Source: Clostridia bacterium (GTDB taxonomy: Bacteria; Bacillota; Clostridia; Lachnospirales; Lachnospiraceae). Taken from it: a DNA stretch of 33,303 nt. The position numbers and the translations under genes were made by a program. Location: the NCBI GenBank assembly GCA_029101305.1, contig JAQXQS010000038.1, positions 1 to 33,303 on the forward strand, read 5' to 3'. A model generated the notes under the pieces. The model was given only the letters and a program-made list of their open reading frames with translations, did no database searches and was not told where the DNA came from. Shown one piece after another: positions 6,291 to 14,660 of this stretch; position 1 is the stretch's first letter, and every line of letters starts with the position of its first letter.

Positions 6291-8549
6291 TTATTTTCTG
6301 TTATAGTTGATAAGGCAACCCTTCAGAATGATTTCCCGCTCATCATCTGTCAGTTCCCCAAGTGTTACAGTAAATGGTACCATTCCACTCTCTTTCACCA
6401 CATAGCCGGTAATGCTGTCAGCTTTTTCCTCAACGGCCTTGCGTATTTCCGGGAAAAACAGGTAATCACCGTTTGCAAACGGAAGGTCGCCTGACGGGAT
6501 CAGGAATGGAAGCATTCCCCAGTTGATCAAGTTGGAGCGGTAACGTTTGGTAGCGTACTCATTGGCAATGTTTGCCCATCCGCCAAGTACCTTCTGACAG
6601 GAAGCAGCCTGTTCACGGGCGGAACCATCCCCTGGCTTCACGGCAAAAATCGTACTTCCTATGCCAAGATTTCCCTTTCCAACCTCAGGGTAATCCTTAT
6701 GTACAATTTCCATAACTGGCTTTAACTCTGGAACTGCTTCTACCGGACATTCCCCATTCTCAATAGCATGCTCGGCCTTCTGAATCTCCTTAGCGCGTCC
6801 AACATAAGCCGGATCCTTTCTGGACAAAGTAAACTCAGCCAGACCAAGCGGATTGGAGCGGTAAGAAGAAGTCTCACCTGATGGGATCAGTTCATCTGTA
6901 GTCGTTACCGGATCATGAATCTCAGAAACTACTTTCAGCACCAGATTCTCAGCAAGTGCCGGCATCTTCGGCCAGTCCTTGATATTCGGGCCAAACTGGA
7001 TCTCAACAGACGGATCTGCCACACCTTTGCTGTCAAATACACGGTTTGCGTAGATTGTTTTGTCAAAGAAATATTTCTGGCCTGTGTATTCACCGGTAAA
7101 ATTCTCCGCAGATGTAAGGAAGCCTTTGTTTGCCGCAGTAGCTGCAATAGAACGGGCATCCATAAGCGCAACAGAGGAAATCTGTCCATTCTGAATCTTA
7201 GAGCCCTCACGGTTCGGGAAGTTTCTTGTGGTATGGCGGATACTGAATGCATTATTTGCAGGAGTATCACCTGCACCGAAGCACGGTCCGCAAAATGCAG
7301 TCTTCACAACAGCACCTGTAGCCAGCAGATCTGCCAGGACACCATTCTTAGCCAGTTCCATATAGATCGGAGTACTTGCCGGATATACACTTAATGTAAA
7401 CGCATCTGCTCCGATACTGCTGCCGCGGAGAATGTCAGCAGCTGCACAGATATTTTCAAAGCCGCCGCCTGCACATCCTGCAATGATTCCCTGATCCACA
7501 TAAAGTTTTCCATCTATTACTTTATTCCGGAGAGTAAACGGAATCTTGCCATCCAGACTTACCTGGGCTCTCTTCTCAACATCCGCAAGAATGTCGTCCA
7601 GATTTGCATTCAGCTCATCGATCGTATAGGTGTTGCTTGGATGGAACGGCATTGCGATCATTGGCTTGATCTCGCTAAGGTCAATTTCCACACATCCATC
7701 GTAATATGCCACATCGCCAGGCTTCAGCTCTTTATAGCTCTCTGCCCTTCCATGAATCTCATAGAACTCCTGAATCTTCTCATCCGTCTGCCAGATAGAA
7801 GAAAGGCAGGTTGTCTCAGTGGTCATAACGTCAATGCCAATACGGAAATCCGCACTTAAATTGGCAACGCCAGGTCCTACGAACTCCATTACTTTATTCT
7901 TCACATAGCCGTTTGCAAATACCTTGCCAATGATCGCAAGGGCAACGTCCTGTGGACCAACGCCCGGGCGTGGTGTACCTTTCAGGTAAATGGCAACAAC
8001 CCCTGGCATATTAATATCATAAGTCTGGGAAAGCAGCTGTTTCACCAGCTCCGGTCCGCCTTCACCCATAGCCATGGTTCCAAGAGCACCATAACGTGTA
8101 TGACTGTCCGAGCCAAGGATCATCTTGCCGCATTCTGCAAGCATTTCACGGGCAAACTGATGGATAACAGCCTGATGAGGCGGAACATATACCCCACCAT
8201 ATTTCTTCGCACAGGTAAGTCCAAACATATGGTCATCTTCATTGATGGTTCCGCCTACTGCACAAAGGGAATTGTGGCAGTTTGTCAGAACATATGGCAC
8301 TGGGAAACGCTCCAGTCCTGAAGCACGTGCAGTCTGGATGATTCCTACAAAAGTGATATCATGAGATGTCAGCTTATCAAATTTAATCTGAAGCTTTTCC
8401 ATATTGCCGGAAGTATTATGGGCACTCAAAATAGAATACGCAATGGTGTTTTTCGCTGCTTCTTCTTTCGAAACTGGAAAATTGGCATCAGCTTCAGGAA
8501 TGATGGTCTGTCCGTTCTGCAGATACACACCGGTATCATATAATTTCAT
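6291..8549 (-). CDS. Aconitase-superfamily hydratase (YbhJ-like)
   Basis: A 752-residue [4Fe-4S] hydro-lyase. The three cluster cysteines are Cys359 (GCAGGGFEN), Cys420 and Cys423 ([10 protein letters not shown]), with spacing like aconitase Cys358/421/424. GSDSHTRYG (146-154) is the conserved active-site block, and a C-terminal swivel domain is present ([13 protein letters not shown]). It is shorter than AcnA or AcnB (about 870-900 residues) and, by recollection, closest in layout to the uncharacterised E. coli YbhJ type, so the substrate may be citrate/isocitrate or another hydroxyacid. No citrate synthase or isocitrate dehydrogenase gene is nearby. ATG 8549 has AGGAGG about 10 bases upstream. 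It is a single-gene unit with its own promoter (8605-8633) and terminator (6229-6266). Confidence 0.9.
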   Translation of the reverse strand: MKLYDTGVYLQNGQTIIPEADANFPVSKEEAAKNTIAYSILSAHNTSGNMEKLQIKFDKLTSHDITFVGIIQTARASGLERFPVPYVLTNCHNSLCAVGGTINEDDHMFGLTCAKKYGGVYVPPHQAVIHQFAREMLAECGKMILGSDSHTRYGALGTMAMGEGGPELVKQLLSQTYDINMPGVVAIYLKGTPRPGVGPQDVALAIIGKVFANGYVKNKVMEFVGPGVANLSADFRIGIDVMTTETTCLSSIWQTDEKIQEFYEIHGRAESYKELKPGDVAYYDGCVEIDLSEIKPMIAMPFHPSNTYTIDELNANLDDILADVEKRAQVSLDGKIPFTLRNKVIDGKLYVDQGIIAGCAGGGFENICAAADILRGSSIGADAFTLSVYPASTPIYMELAKNGVLADLLATGAVVKTAFCGPCFGAGDTPANNAFSIRHTTRNFPNREGSKIQNGQISSVALMDARSIAATAANKGFLTSAENFTGEYTGQKYFFDKTIYANRVFDSKGVADPSVEIQFGPNIKDWPKMPALAENLVLKVVSEIHDPVTTTDELIPSGETSSYRSNPLGLAEFTLSRKDPAYVGRAKEIQKAEHAIENGECPVEAVPELKPVMEIVHKDYPEVGKGNLGIGSTIFAVKPGDGSAREQAASCQKVLGGWANIANEYATKRYRSNLINWGMLPFLIPSGDLPFANGDYLFFPEIRKAVEEKADSITGYVVKESGMVPFTVTLGELTDDEREIILKGCLINYNRK

Positions 8550-8604
8550 AACAAAAGATCCTCCTCATCTAAACGTAATTTATAAGTGACAAATATTACC
8601 GTTA

Positions 8605-8633
8605 ATTATAGTAGATTTCTATGGAAGAATCAA
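8605..8633 (-). promoter_or_regulatory. Promoter of the hydratase gene
   Basis: On the minus strand: TTGATT (8633-8628), a 17-nt spacer and a perfect TATAAT (8610-8605). The leader before ATG 8549 is about 50 nt. Confidence 0.8.
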
Positions 8634-8688
8634 GCTAAAACGCTTTAGTGTGCTAAAAACTGTTGCAACTTTTCCCAATCAGTGTTAA

Positions 8689-8701
8689 GGTAAACTTTAC
8701 C
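8689..8701. promoter_or_regulatory. 13-bp palindrome upstream of the small protein gene (possible operator)
   Basis: GGTAAA-c-TTTACC is a perfect inverted repeat flanked by TGTT and AACA. A weak plus-strand -35 (TTGCAA, 8663-8668) lies just upstream, so the palindrome falls where a -10 region would be. An operator role is a guess from position only. Confidence 0.35.
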
Positions 8702-8731
8702 AACAGCCACAATAAGAGGAGGTGTTCTAAA

Positions 8732-8998
8732 ATGTTTCGACTTTGGGGCCGGATCTGGAAAGATAACCATATGCTAAAAGATACCGTAGTCTGTGATGAC
8801 CGCCAGGAAACCAGGACTCATAAAATTTTTTACTGCCTGGAGCAGATCTGTTATGAACTGGATCTTGGAAATCCCATCTGGCTGGACACTACAGTCCGGG
8901 ATTTTAAGAAACACAGCAAAACACGGTTTTACCAGGATAATTTCATTGAAGAAATTGACTTTGATTATCTGGAAATACAGGTACTTGAAGAAGATTAA
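8732..8998 (+). CDS. Small uncharacterised protein, 88 residues
   Basis: I cannot assign a function. The 88-residue protein has no signal or membrane segment. It is acidic towards the C-terminus (NFIEEIDFDYLEIQVLEED) and has a basic middle (DFKKHSKTRFY). It looks like a compact soluble protein of a type common in Lachnospiraceae. ATG 8732 follows GAGGAGGTG by about 7 bases, a very strong site, so the frame extending upstream to 8663 is not used. It stands alone on the plus strand, divergent from the hydratase and convergent with RNase H, with a shared terminator 35 bp after its stop. Confidence 0.75.
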   Translation: MFRLWGRIWKDNHMLKDTVVCDDRQETRTHKIFYCLEQICYELDLGNPIWLDTTVRDFKKHSKTRFYQDNFIEEIDFDYLEIQVLEED

Positions 8999-9032
8999 AT
9001 ACTTTATTTTCCCCTTCTCTTACTATAGTTTC

Positions 9033-9075
9033 AAAAAGCTCCCGGAATCCCTTTACAGGATTCCGAGAGCTTTTT
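9033..9075. terminator. Bidirectional terminator shared by convergent genes
   Basis: The 18-bp stem (9033-9050 with 9058-9075, one A/C mismatch), with a 7-nt loop, is flanked by A-runs on the left and T-runs on the right, so it can work in both directions. Its right arm is the last codons of the RNase H gene. Confidence 0.85.
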
Positions 9076-9691
9076 TTGCGAGCTGGTCAGCCATATCATT
9101 GTATTTATCATTGGAATGGCCTTTCACTTTTACGAAATGTACCTTTATTTTTTTTATTGCATCCTGGTAAAAAGACTGGTAGCCCTGGGTTCCCGCTTTA
9201 TTTGCTTTCCATGCACCAGTACACCACTTGGCAATCCCCTCATAATCATGGTAGATCACGATCTCCGGGATATTATGATCCAGGGCATACTGCATAGCCG
9301 CTTCAGAGCCTTTGATCTCCCCGGCCACATTGTGCATCTGTGCCAGTTCCTTATCTGTCATTTTCTGGCCAAAGCAATGCTCCTCGCCATTTTGAAGGAT
9401 TACCATTCCATAAGAGAATTCCCCGGTGTCAGAACGGTAACTGCCATCCACATAAGCGATCACATTTGCAGCTTCGGGCACAGTCCCCGAAGCGGGAGCT
9501 TCTTTACTGTTTTGATCTTCTGGTGCAAAAGTCTCTGTGCCAGTGCCAGAAAAAGCCCGGGCTTCTTCCATGGTAGGAAAGCTTTTAAACTCTGCCCCGG
9601 AAAATCCGGTCACCTGTTTCTGACATTCTGCCCAGGTCAGAAATACTCCTGTTTTTCTTCCTTTTCGTACTGCATAGTATTTTTTTGCCAT
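9053..9691 (-). CDS. Ribonuclease H with N-terminal viroplasmin (Cauli_VI) domain
   Basis: A 212-residue RNase H that cleaves the RNA strand of RNA-DNA hybrids, for example in R-loops and primers. Residues 1-45 (MAKKYYAVRKGRKTGVF) are the RNA/DNA-hybrid-binding viroplasmin domain, followed by a low-complexity linker (about 46-76). The catalytic domain has the four acidic residues Asp82 (YVDGSY), Glu125 (AGEIKGSEA), Asp149 (IYHDYEG) and Asp202 (NDMADQLA), with His192 in GHSND. ATG 9691 follows AGAGGAG. The stop lies inside the terminator stem shared with the 8732-8998 gene, so gene end and terminator overlap. The 9692-9784 gap shows nothing definite. Confidence 0.93.
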   Translation of the reverse strand: MAKKYYAVRKGRKTGVFLTWAECQKQVTGFSGAEFKSFPTMEEARAFSGTGTETFAPEDQNSKEAPASGTVPEAANVIAYVDGSYRSDTGEFSYGMVILQNGEEHCFGQKMTDKELAQMHNVAGEIKGSEAAMQYALDHNIPEIVIYHDYEGIAKWCTGAWKANKAGTQGYQSFYQDAIKKIKVHFVKVKGHSNDKYNDMADQLAKKALGIL

Positions 9692-9784
9692 GTAGTCTCC
9701 TCTTTATCTTATTCTTGCGAGACAGTCCGTCCCGGCTGATATCCCTATAAGGAGAAGTCCGTCTATCTGCGGCTTTCCACACTC

Positions 9785-9826
9785 TGCCGACTGTATCTGT
9801 AATCCTGGGTAATACTGGCTATCGCC
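9785..9826 (-). repeat. Partial copy of the dispersed element found at 11578-11607
   Basis: Read on the minus strand it contains GGCGATAGCC, then GGATTAC and ATACAGTCGGC. The same three blocks, about 11 bases closer together, occur on the plus strand at 11578-11607. It lies immediately after the stop of the dehydrogenase gene. Confidence 0.6.
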
Positions 9827-9827
9827 T

Positions 9828-10784
9828 TTAATATACCCTGTTTACAGAATCTCCCTTTTGGAAACGCTGAATATTTTTCACCACCTCGTCTACCACACGG
9901 AACCGGGTTTCTTTCGCAGCCCAGGCAATATGAGGGGTAATGATCAGCTTGTTACTGTCCTGAATCTTAAGCAAAGGATTATCCTGATCCATCGGTTCTT
10001 TGCACAGAACATCCAGACCTGCACCAGCAATAGAGCCCTCTGTAAGAGCCGTATACAGATCCGCTTCATTTACAATGGCGCCTCTTGCAAGATTCAGAAA
10101 AATAGCTGTTCTCTTCATCTTACGGAATTTATCCAATGTCATCAGGTTCTCCGTATATTCATTCAATGGTGCATGCACGGACAGAATATCGGAACGTGAA
10201 AGAAGCTCATCCATACTTACCTGCTCATATTCTGTATCATATTTCTTTCCAGAAGCAGAATAGCAGATGATTTTACAGCCAAAAGCCTGCGCGATCTGGG
10301 CTACCTTGCGCCCAATCGCACCAAGGCCGATAATTCCCCAGGTCTTTCCATCCAGTTCAAAGAAATTCTGCCCAAAATGGGAAAAGCAGTTTCCTCTTGC
10401 ATATTCTCCTGATTTTACATAATTATCGTAATAATTCAGTTTTTCCAGAACATAGAAAAGAAGGGCAAATGTATGCTGGGCTACTCCATTTGTGGAATAT
10501 CCGGCAACATTGTAGGCTGCAATCCCACGTTTTTTCAGATAGTCACCATCCAGGTTGTTAAAACCGGTTGCAGTCAGGCACACCAGCTTCAGATTCCGGG
10601 CTTTTCCAATGGTGGACTCGCAGATCGGAACTTTATTCGCTACGATCACATCTGCATCCTTTGTCTTCTCTTCCATTTCTTCCGCAGTCGTAGTACGGTA
10701 GATCACAACCTCTCCAAGTGCTTCAAATGGTGTAAATACCATATCCTGGCCAAGACTGTCAGCCTCCAGAATTACAATCTTCAT
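9828..10784 (-). CDS. D-2-hydroxyacid dehydrogenase (NAD-dependent)
   Basis: A 318-residue D-isomer-specific dehydrogenase that interconverts 2-oxoacids and D-2-hydroxyacids. The Rossmann motif is GLGAIG (153-158). The catalytic triad is Arg234 (NLARGAIVNE), Glu263 (LCKEPM) and His285 (ITPHIAWAA). The sequence style resembles hydroxypyruvate reductase/glycerate dehydrogenase members, but the substrate cannot be fixed; D-lactate or another D-hydroxyacid is possible. ATG 10784 has GAGGAG 6 bases upstream. A longer frame running back to 11018 is only the neighbouring gene in another frame. It starts 37 bp after the 211-residue membrane protein gene, so the two are probably co-transcribed. Confidence 0.88.
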   Translation of the reverse strand: MKIVILEADSLGQDMVFTPFEALGEVVIYRTTTAEEMEEKTKDADVIVANKVPICESTIGKARNLKLVCLTATGFNNLDGDYLKKRGIAAYNVAGYSTNGVAQHTFALLFYVLEKLNYYDNYVKSGEYARGNCFSHFGQNFFELDGKTWGIIGLGAIGRKVAQIAQAFGCKIICYSASGKKYDTEYEQVSMDELLSRSDILSVHAPLNEYTENLMTLDKFRKMKRTAIFLNLARGAIVNEADLYTALTEGSIAGAGLDVLCKEPMDQDNPLLKIQDSNKLIITPHIAWAAKETRFRVVDEVVKNIQRFQKGDSVNRVY

Positions 10785-10821
10785 AATGTTCTCCTCGCTT
10801 TCTTCTGTGCCATTTCCCCCA

Positions 10822-11457
10822 TCATGCCATAAATTCCCGGATGATCTCCCGCATGATTTTTTCTTCCTCAGGTGTAAGCATTTTACTAAAATGACTTCCT
10901 GCTGCAGCGGTCTGCCGGATACTGCTGGTGATCTTGTCCACCACTTCCTCCTGCAGGACCGGATCCGTTTTCTTAGATACCGGAATTTCTTCCACCCATG
11001 TCCGCATCTGCTCCACATAATCTGCCAGAGTATCCATAATCAGTTCCTCTTTGTAGGAAAAATCCAGCACCTGACGCAGCAGCAGAAGAGCTACCGGAAC
11101 AGCTGTCCCTACATACAGATATGTCAGTGGAAGCCCTTCTTCCATTCTCAGAACTACAGAAAAATAGATAGCGCATCCCAGAAGCACCGTGGACAAAAGT
11201 GCCGGATACCACACCAGTCTGTTCATCCTGTGAAGAAGCCTGTCCCTTGTTTTCCACAGATTCAGCCATTTTTCTTTCAGGTTGACTTTTGGGCTGCCTG
11301 TCCCTTTATTGATCTTGGTGCCGGTTATCTTACTTCCAGTACTTTTCAGCATTCTTCTGTAGGTGAGGTGTGTGGCTAGCATTCCAATTGCTCCCAAGGC
11401 CCCAAGGCCCGCCATACTGTAGAGCAATATATGCAGGTTCATGATTTTCTCCAGCAT
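10822..11457 (-). CDS. Uncharacterised membrane protein, 211 residues
   Basis: I do not recognise the family. One membrane helix lies near the N-terminus (about residues 8-30), followed by a basic stretch (residues 33-76), two closely spaced helices (about 80-120), and then a long soluble, mostly helical C-terminal region with many acidic and basic residues ending in TPEEEKIMREIIREFMA. The basic segment between helices suggests that it faces the cytoplasm. ATG 11457 follows GGGAGG by about 6 bases. The open frame running upstream to 11712 is translated palindromic repeat and should not be annotated. It probably shares a transcript with the dehydrogenase downstream. Confidence 0.7.
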   Translation of the reverse strand: MLEKIMNLHILLYSMAGLGALGAIGMLATHLTYRRMLKSTGSKITGTKINKGTGSPKVNLKEKWLNLWKTRDRLLHRMNRLVWYPALLSTVLLGCAIYFSVVLRMEEGLPLTYLYVGTAVPVALLLLRQVLDFSYKEELIMDTLADYVEQMRTWVEEIPVSKKTDPVLQEEVVDKITSSIRQTAAAGSHFSKMLTPEEEKIMREIIREFMA

Positions 11458-11484
11458 AATGTCCTCCCATATTTCTGAACTTTT

Positions 11485-11557
11485 ACTATGAAAGTCCTGT
11501 GCAGCAGCCATGAATCCAGCATGCTTGCATGTTGGATTTATGGATATTGCACAGGCT
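11485..11557 (-). repeat. 73-bp palindromic dispersed element, copy 2
   Basis: Reverse complement of the element at 4969-5041. This copy is the better palindrome: CCTGTGCA pairs with TGCACAGG at the ends, and the centre is ACATGCAAGCATGC. It lies 28 bp upstream of the start of the 211-residue membrane protein gene. Confidence 0.85.
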
Positions 11558-11558
11558 A

Positions 11559-11770
11559 GACTGTATGAGTAAGTGGGGCGATAGCCCGGATTACGAATAC
11601 AGTCGGCGATTGTGGGAGCGCCATAGGCGCGGAGCAATCGACTTTCATTTACGCGAGCAACGAGCCAAAGTTCGTGCTTGCACGAAACCTTGGCGACTGC
11701 CGCGATAATCATAAGAAACTCGCAATGCGTGTTTCTTATGATTTATGGTGATGTCTGCGTAAGCAGACAT
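11559..11770. repeat. Cluster of five hairpins (composite intergenic repeat)
   Basis: In order: GACTGTAT/ATACAGTC (11559-11604); CGATTG/CAATCG with inner GCGCC/GGCGC (11607-11640); GCCAA..TTCGTGC/GCACGAA..TTGGC (11664-11693); a perfect 13-bp stem AATCATAAGAAAC/GTTTCTTATGATT (11707-11743); and ATGTCTGC/GCAGACAT (11751-11770). With the 73-bp element this fills most of the 377-bp gap between MurF and the membrane protein. None has a T-run like a terminator. Positions 11771-11834 show nothing further. Confidence 0.7.
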
Positions 11771-11834
11771 GTCCGTTTAAGAACATTATACTGCGGTATT
11801 ATCTTATAGGAAACAGAAATCGTTCGTCAAATTC

Positions 11835-13202
11835 TTACATCTCCTGCAGCTTTGCAACAACCTTCTCAAACTGCATAAAATGAGATGCCTTTACCAGAAT
11901 CGTATCTCCTGTCCGGACATAAGAATCCAGATGCGCCAGAAGACTGTCACGGTCTGGTTCTTCTATAACGGTAAGCTCTGGATTCTTTCTTGCCATCTTC
12001 GCTATATTGGCAGAAAGTGTGCCTGTGCAGATACATACATCAATTCCACATCCGGCAGCATGCTCTCCAACCTCTTCGTGAAGCTGTACTTCATTTTCGC
12101 CAAGTTCGCCCATGTCTCCCAGGATTGCAACTCTTCTGCCAGCACCATCCTTCAATACATCAAGTGAAGCTTTCATAGACATTGGATTGGCATTGTAGCA
12201 GTCATCTACGATAAGGAAACGGTCCGTTTCGATCATATGAAATCTTCCGCTGATTGCCTCCAGTGTCTCAATTCCGTGACGGATCTGCTCCAGAGTAAGA
12301 CCATAAATACGTCCCACAGCAGTAGCGGCCAGGGCATTGTACACCATGTGTCGGCCAGGCATTGGGATATCAACGGTAAAAGAGTCCCCGCCCGCATGAA
12401 TACGGCAGGTCATTCCTTTTAAGCCTCTGCTTACGATCTCATCTGCATAAATATCCTGATTCTCTTCCATGCCGAAAAAGACAGGCTTAATGCCTTCATA
12501 TTCTTTTACGGTACAAAGTTTGTCGTCGTCTCCGTTTAATACAATGTGTCCATCTTTTTTCAGATACTTAAAGATCTCTGTTTTGGCCTTCAGCACCCCA
12601 TCCCTGTCTCCCAGATTTTCCAGATGGCAGGTACCGATATTGGTGATCACACAGGTATCTGGTCTTGCGATCTTCGCCAGACGGGTCATTTCGCCGAAAT
12701 CACTGATTCCCATTTCCAGAACTGCAATTTCGTCCTCATCCCGAAGGCGGAAAACGGTAAGCGGTAGTCCCAGCTCATTATTAAAGTTCCCCTGTGTCTT
12801 CAAAGTACGGTATTTTTCTTTTAGGACAGAGGCAATTACCTCTTTTGTACTTGTTTTTCCAACACTTCCGGTAATTCCCACAACCGGAATCTGAAGCTGC
12901 TGAAGATAAAACTCCGCGATGTCTTTCACCGCCTGAAGGGAAGACTCCACTTTGATATATGGGAAATCTGCATTCTCCAATGTACGCTCAGATAAAGTTG
13001 CCAATGCTCCTGCTTCCATTACCTGCGGGATAAATTTGTGTGCATCTACACGTTCACCCACAATGGGAACAAACAAGGTTCCTGCTTCTGCTTTCCGGCT
13101 GTCCGTTGTAATAGATGCGATTTCCTGATTCAGTTTCTCAGATGGTCCAAAATAAACACCACCACATGCCTTGGTCAGGTTTTCCAGAGTCAGATTTTTC
13201 AT
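11835..13202 (-). CDS. murF: UDP-N-acetylmuramoyl-tripeptide--D-alanyl-D-alanine ligase
   Basis: MurF adds D-Ala-D-Ala to the UDP-MurNAc-tripeptide in the cytoplasm, using ATP; this completes the pentapeptide. The 455-residue protein has the Mur ligase order: N-terminal substrate domain (about 1-105), P-loop GITGSVGKTSTK (109-120), GNFNNELGLPLT (MurF type), EMGISDFGEM, TNIGTCHLENLG, and the C-terminal domain with VDDCYNANPMSM. ATG 13202 lacks a good ribosome-binding site: the nearest is AAAGGA about 13 bases upstream, so expression may be weak or coupled. It follows ddl on the same strand, separated by a 205-bp gap filled with a palindromic repeat. The product of Ddl is its substrate. Confidence 0.95.
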   Translation of the reverse strand: MKNLTLENLTKACGGVYFGPSEKLNQEIASITTDSRKAEAGTLFVPIVGERVDAHKFIPQVMEAGALATLSERTLENADFPYIKVESSLQAVKDIAEFYLQQLQIPVVGITGSVGKTSTKEVIASVLKEKYRTLKTQGNFNNELGLPLTVFRLRDEDEIAVLEMGISDFGEMTRLAKIARPDTCVITNIGTCHLENLGDRDGVLKAKTEIFKYLKKDGHIVLNGDDDKLCTVKEYEGIKPVFFGMEENQDIYADEIVSRGLKGMTCRIHAGGDSFTVDIPMPGRHMVYNALAATAVGRIYGLTLEQIRHGIETLEAISGRFHMIETDRFLIVDDCYNANPMSMKASLDVLKDGAGRRVAILGDMGELGENEVQLHEEVGEHAAGCGIDVCICTGTLSANIAKMARKNPELTVIEEPDRDSLLAHLDSYVRTGDTILVKASHFMQFEKVVAKLQEM

Positions 13203-13250
13203 TTTTATTTTATGATCCTTTTACTATTTTTTATTTCTAACTTGTGGCAC

Positions 13251-13394
13251 GGATTGTTCCGCAGCTACGCTGCTCCCACAATCCTTCAAACATTCGGAAT
13301 CTGCTGATTTACTATGTAAATCGCTGCTTCCTCATATTTGGCGGGTTCCAAGGTCAAAAGCCTTATCGTGCAGGCACGAACAGCTTTCTGACCT
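13251..13394. repeat. Palindromic repeat between ddl and murF
   Basis: Three hairpins: GGATTGT/ACAATCC with inner GCAGC/GCTGC (13251-13284); GATTTAC/GTAAATC (13306-13322); and AAGGTCA..AAAGC pairing with GCTTT..TGACCTT with inner CGTG/CACG (about 13350-13395). The motif GCTCCCACAATC is shared, in reverse complement and with minor changes, with 11606-11620, so it appears to belong to the same repeat group. There is no T-run, so read-through from ddl to murF is likely. Confidence 0.65.
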
Positions 13395-13407
13395 TTTAAC
13401 CCTGGCA

Positions 13408-14442
13408 TTATTCATATTTTTTAAGGGAAATACGGATCAGTTCCTCACAAAGTGTAGGGTAATCCATTCCCAATACCTTGGCTTCCTGTGGAATCAGGCT
13501 GGTAGGCGTCATTCCTGGAAGGGTATTCGCCTCCAGACAGTACATGTCACCATTTTCCTTCATCATGAAGTCCAGACGGCTGTAGCCGGTAAGTCCCAGT
13601 GCTCTTGCCGCTTTTACTGCATTTTCCTGCATTTTCGCGGTAAGCTCAGGAGAGATCTCTGCCGGACAGGTTTCTACAGTAGAACCTGCCTGGTATTTGT
13701 TCTTATAATCATAAAAGCCCTGAATCGGCGCGATCTCAATGATCGGATATGCTTTGTCATCTACTACTGCAACGGAAAACTCCCGTCCTTTAATATATTC
13801 TTCCACTACAATATCTGCACCATACTGGCACGCATCAGCAAGGGCATCCTCATATTCCTTCTGGTCATTTACAATGTATACGCCTACACTGGAACCTCCA
13901 CAGCTGGTTTTTACAACTACGGGGAACAAAAGACCATGGCTGGTAATATCCTTCTCCAGATTCTCTCTTGTCATCGTAAAACCGCCTGGTGTAGGGACAT
14001 GGTTCATCAGGAAAACTTCCTTTGTGATACGCTTATCCATAGCCATGGCACTGCTGAGATAACCGGTTCCTGTGTAACGGATTCCCATCAGGTCAAATGC
14101 AGCCTGCACCTTGCCATCCTCACCGTTCGCACCATGGAGTCCAAGAAATACGATATCACATTTCTCACACAATTCCAGCACATTAGGACCGAAAAAGCTT
14201 CTTCTGGTCTTCTCCATCTCTTTGATCTGTGGATTAAAGCTCTTCATATACTCTGCTGCTTTCTCTACATCATACTCAGCAGGAAATGGGTTCTCCCAGT
14301 CAACATTCTCTACTCCGCAAAAAATATCTACCAGTATCGCCTCATGGCCCCTCTGCCGCAATGCGCCACAGATTCCTGTACCGGATACAATGGAAATCTC
14401 TCTCTCCGTACTGGTTCCTCCAGCCAAAACTACTATTTTCAT
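13408..14442 (-). CDS. ddl: D-alanine--D-alanine ligase
   Basis: A 344-residue ATP-grasp ligase that makes the D-Ala-D-Ala dipeptide used by MurF. Key residues are visible: Glu15 (STEREISIVSG), HGANGEDG (103-110), the ATP-binding KTSCGGSSVGV, the omega-loop FYDYKNKY (243-250), and Arg289, Asp291, Glu304 and Asn306 (RLDF, LEANTLPGMT). The Tyr at position 250 matches Tyr216 of E. coli DdlB, which favours D-Ala over D-lactate as second substrate, so a vancomycin-sensitive type of wall is inferred. ATG 14442 follows AAGGAG by 10 bases; the frame upstream to 14502 runs into the 40-bp repeat. It lies between the L,D-transpeptidase and murF. Confidence 0.95.
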   Translation of the reverse strand: MKIVVLAGGTSTEREISIVSGTGICGALRQRGHEAILVDIFCGVENVDWENPFPAEYDVEKAAEYMKSFNPQIKEMEKTRRSFFGPNVLELCEKCDIVFLGLHGANGEDGKVQAAFDLMGIRYTGTGYLSSAMAMDKRITKEVFLMNHVPTPGGFTMTRENLEKDITSHGLLFPVVVKTSCGGSSVGVYIVNDQKEYEDALADACQYGADIVVEEYIKGREFSVAVVDDKAYPIIEIAPIQGFYDYKNKYQAGSTVETCPAEISPELTAKMQENAVKAARALGLTGYSRLDFMMKENGDMYCLEANTLPGMTPTSLIPQEAKVLGMDYPTLCEELIRISLKKYE

Positions 14443-14465
14443 AATTTTATCTCTCCTTGCTGCGC

Positions 14466-14504
14466 TAGAGCCTGCCCCCAAAATCATTCCTGCAATCTGC
14501 ACGC
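14466..14504. repeat. 40-bp dispersed repeat, copy 2, with adjoining TGTTTGAAAAAG motif
   Basis: TAGAGCCTG followed by CATTCCTGCAATCTGCAC (14485-14502), identical over 18 bases to 2911-2928. At 14531-14551 the reverse complement of the AGAG-TGTGTTTGAAAAAGG motif follows. The remaining part of the ddl/L,D-transpeptidase gap holds a GTGTG/CACAC hairpin near 14600-14622 without a T-run. Confidence 0.7.
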
Positions 14505-14660
14505 CCCACTTTGCGGGATATTTTGCTGAAAGCCTTTTTCAAACACACTCTAAGCACGTTTTTTCTATGTTAATATTTTTATACACTTGCAACAATTCAG
14601 TCTGTGTGAATCCATCACACTGACAAAATGCCAGGCACTTTGGATGCTTCCTCTGGCCTC

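Noticed and set aside
10785-11018. N-terminal extension of the D-2-hydroxyacid dehydrogenase
   Set aside because: It overlaps the membrane protein gene in another frame and is arginine/lysine-rich shadow sequence; ATG 10784 has a good GAGGAG site.
11458-11712. 85-codon extension of the 211-residue membrane protein
   Set aside because: It is translated repeat sequence; GGGAGG directly before ATG 11457 fixes the start.
11559-11770. CRISPR array or tRNA cluster
   Set aside because: The hairpins are all different, with no regularly spaced identical repeats and no cloverleaf or TTCGA loop at the right spacing.
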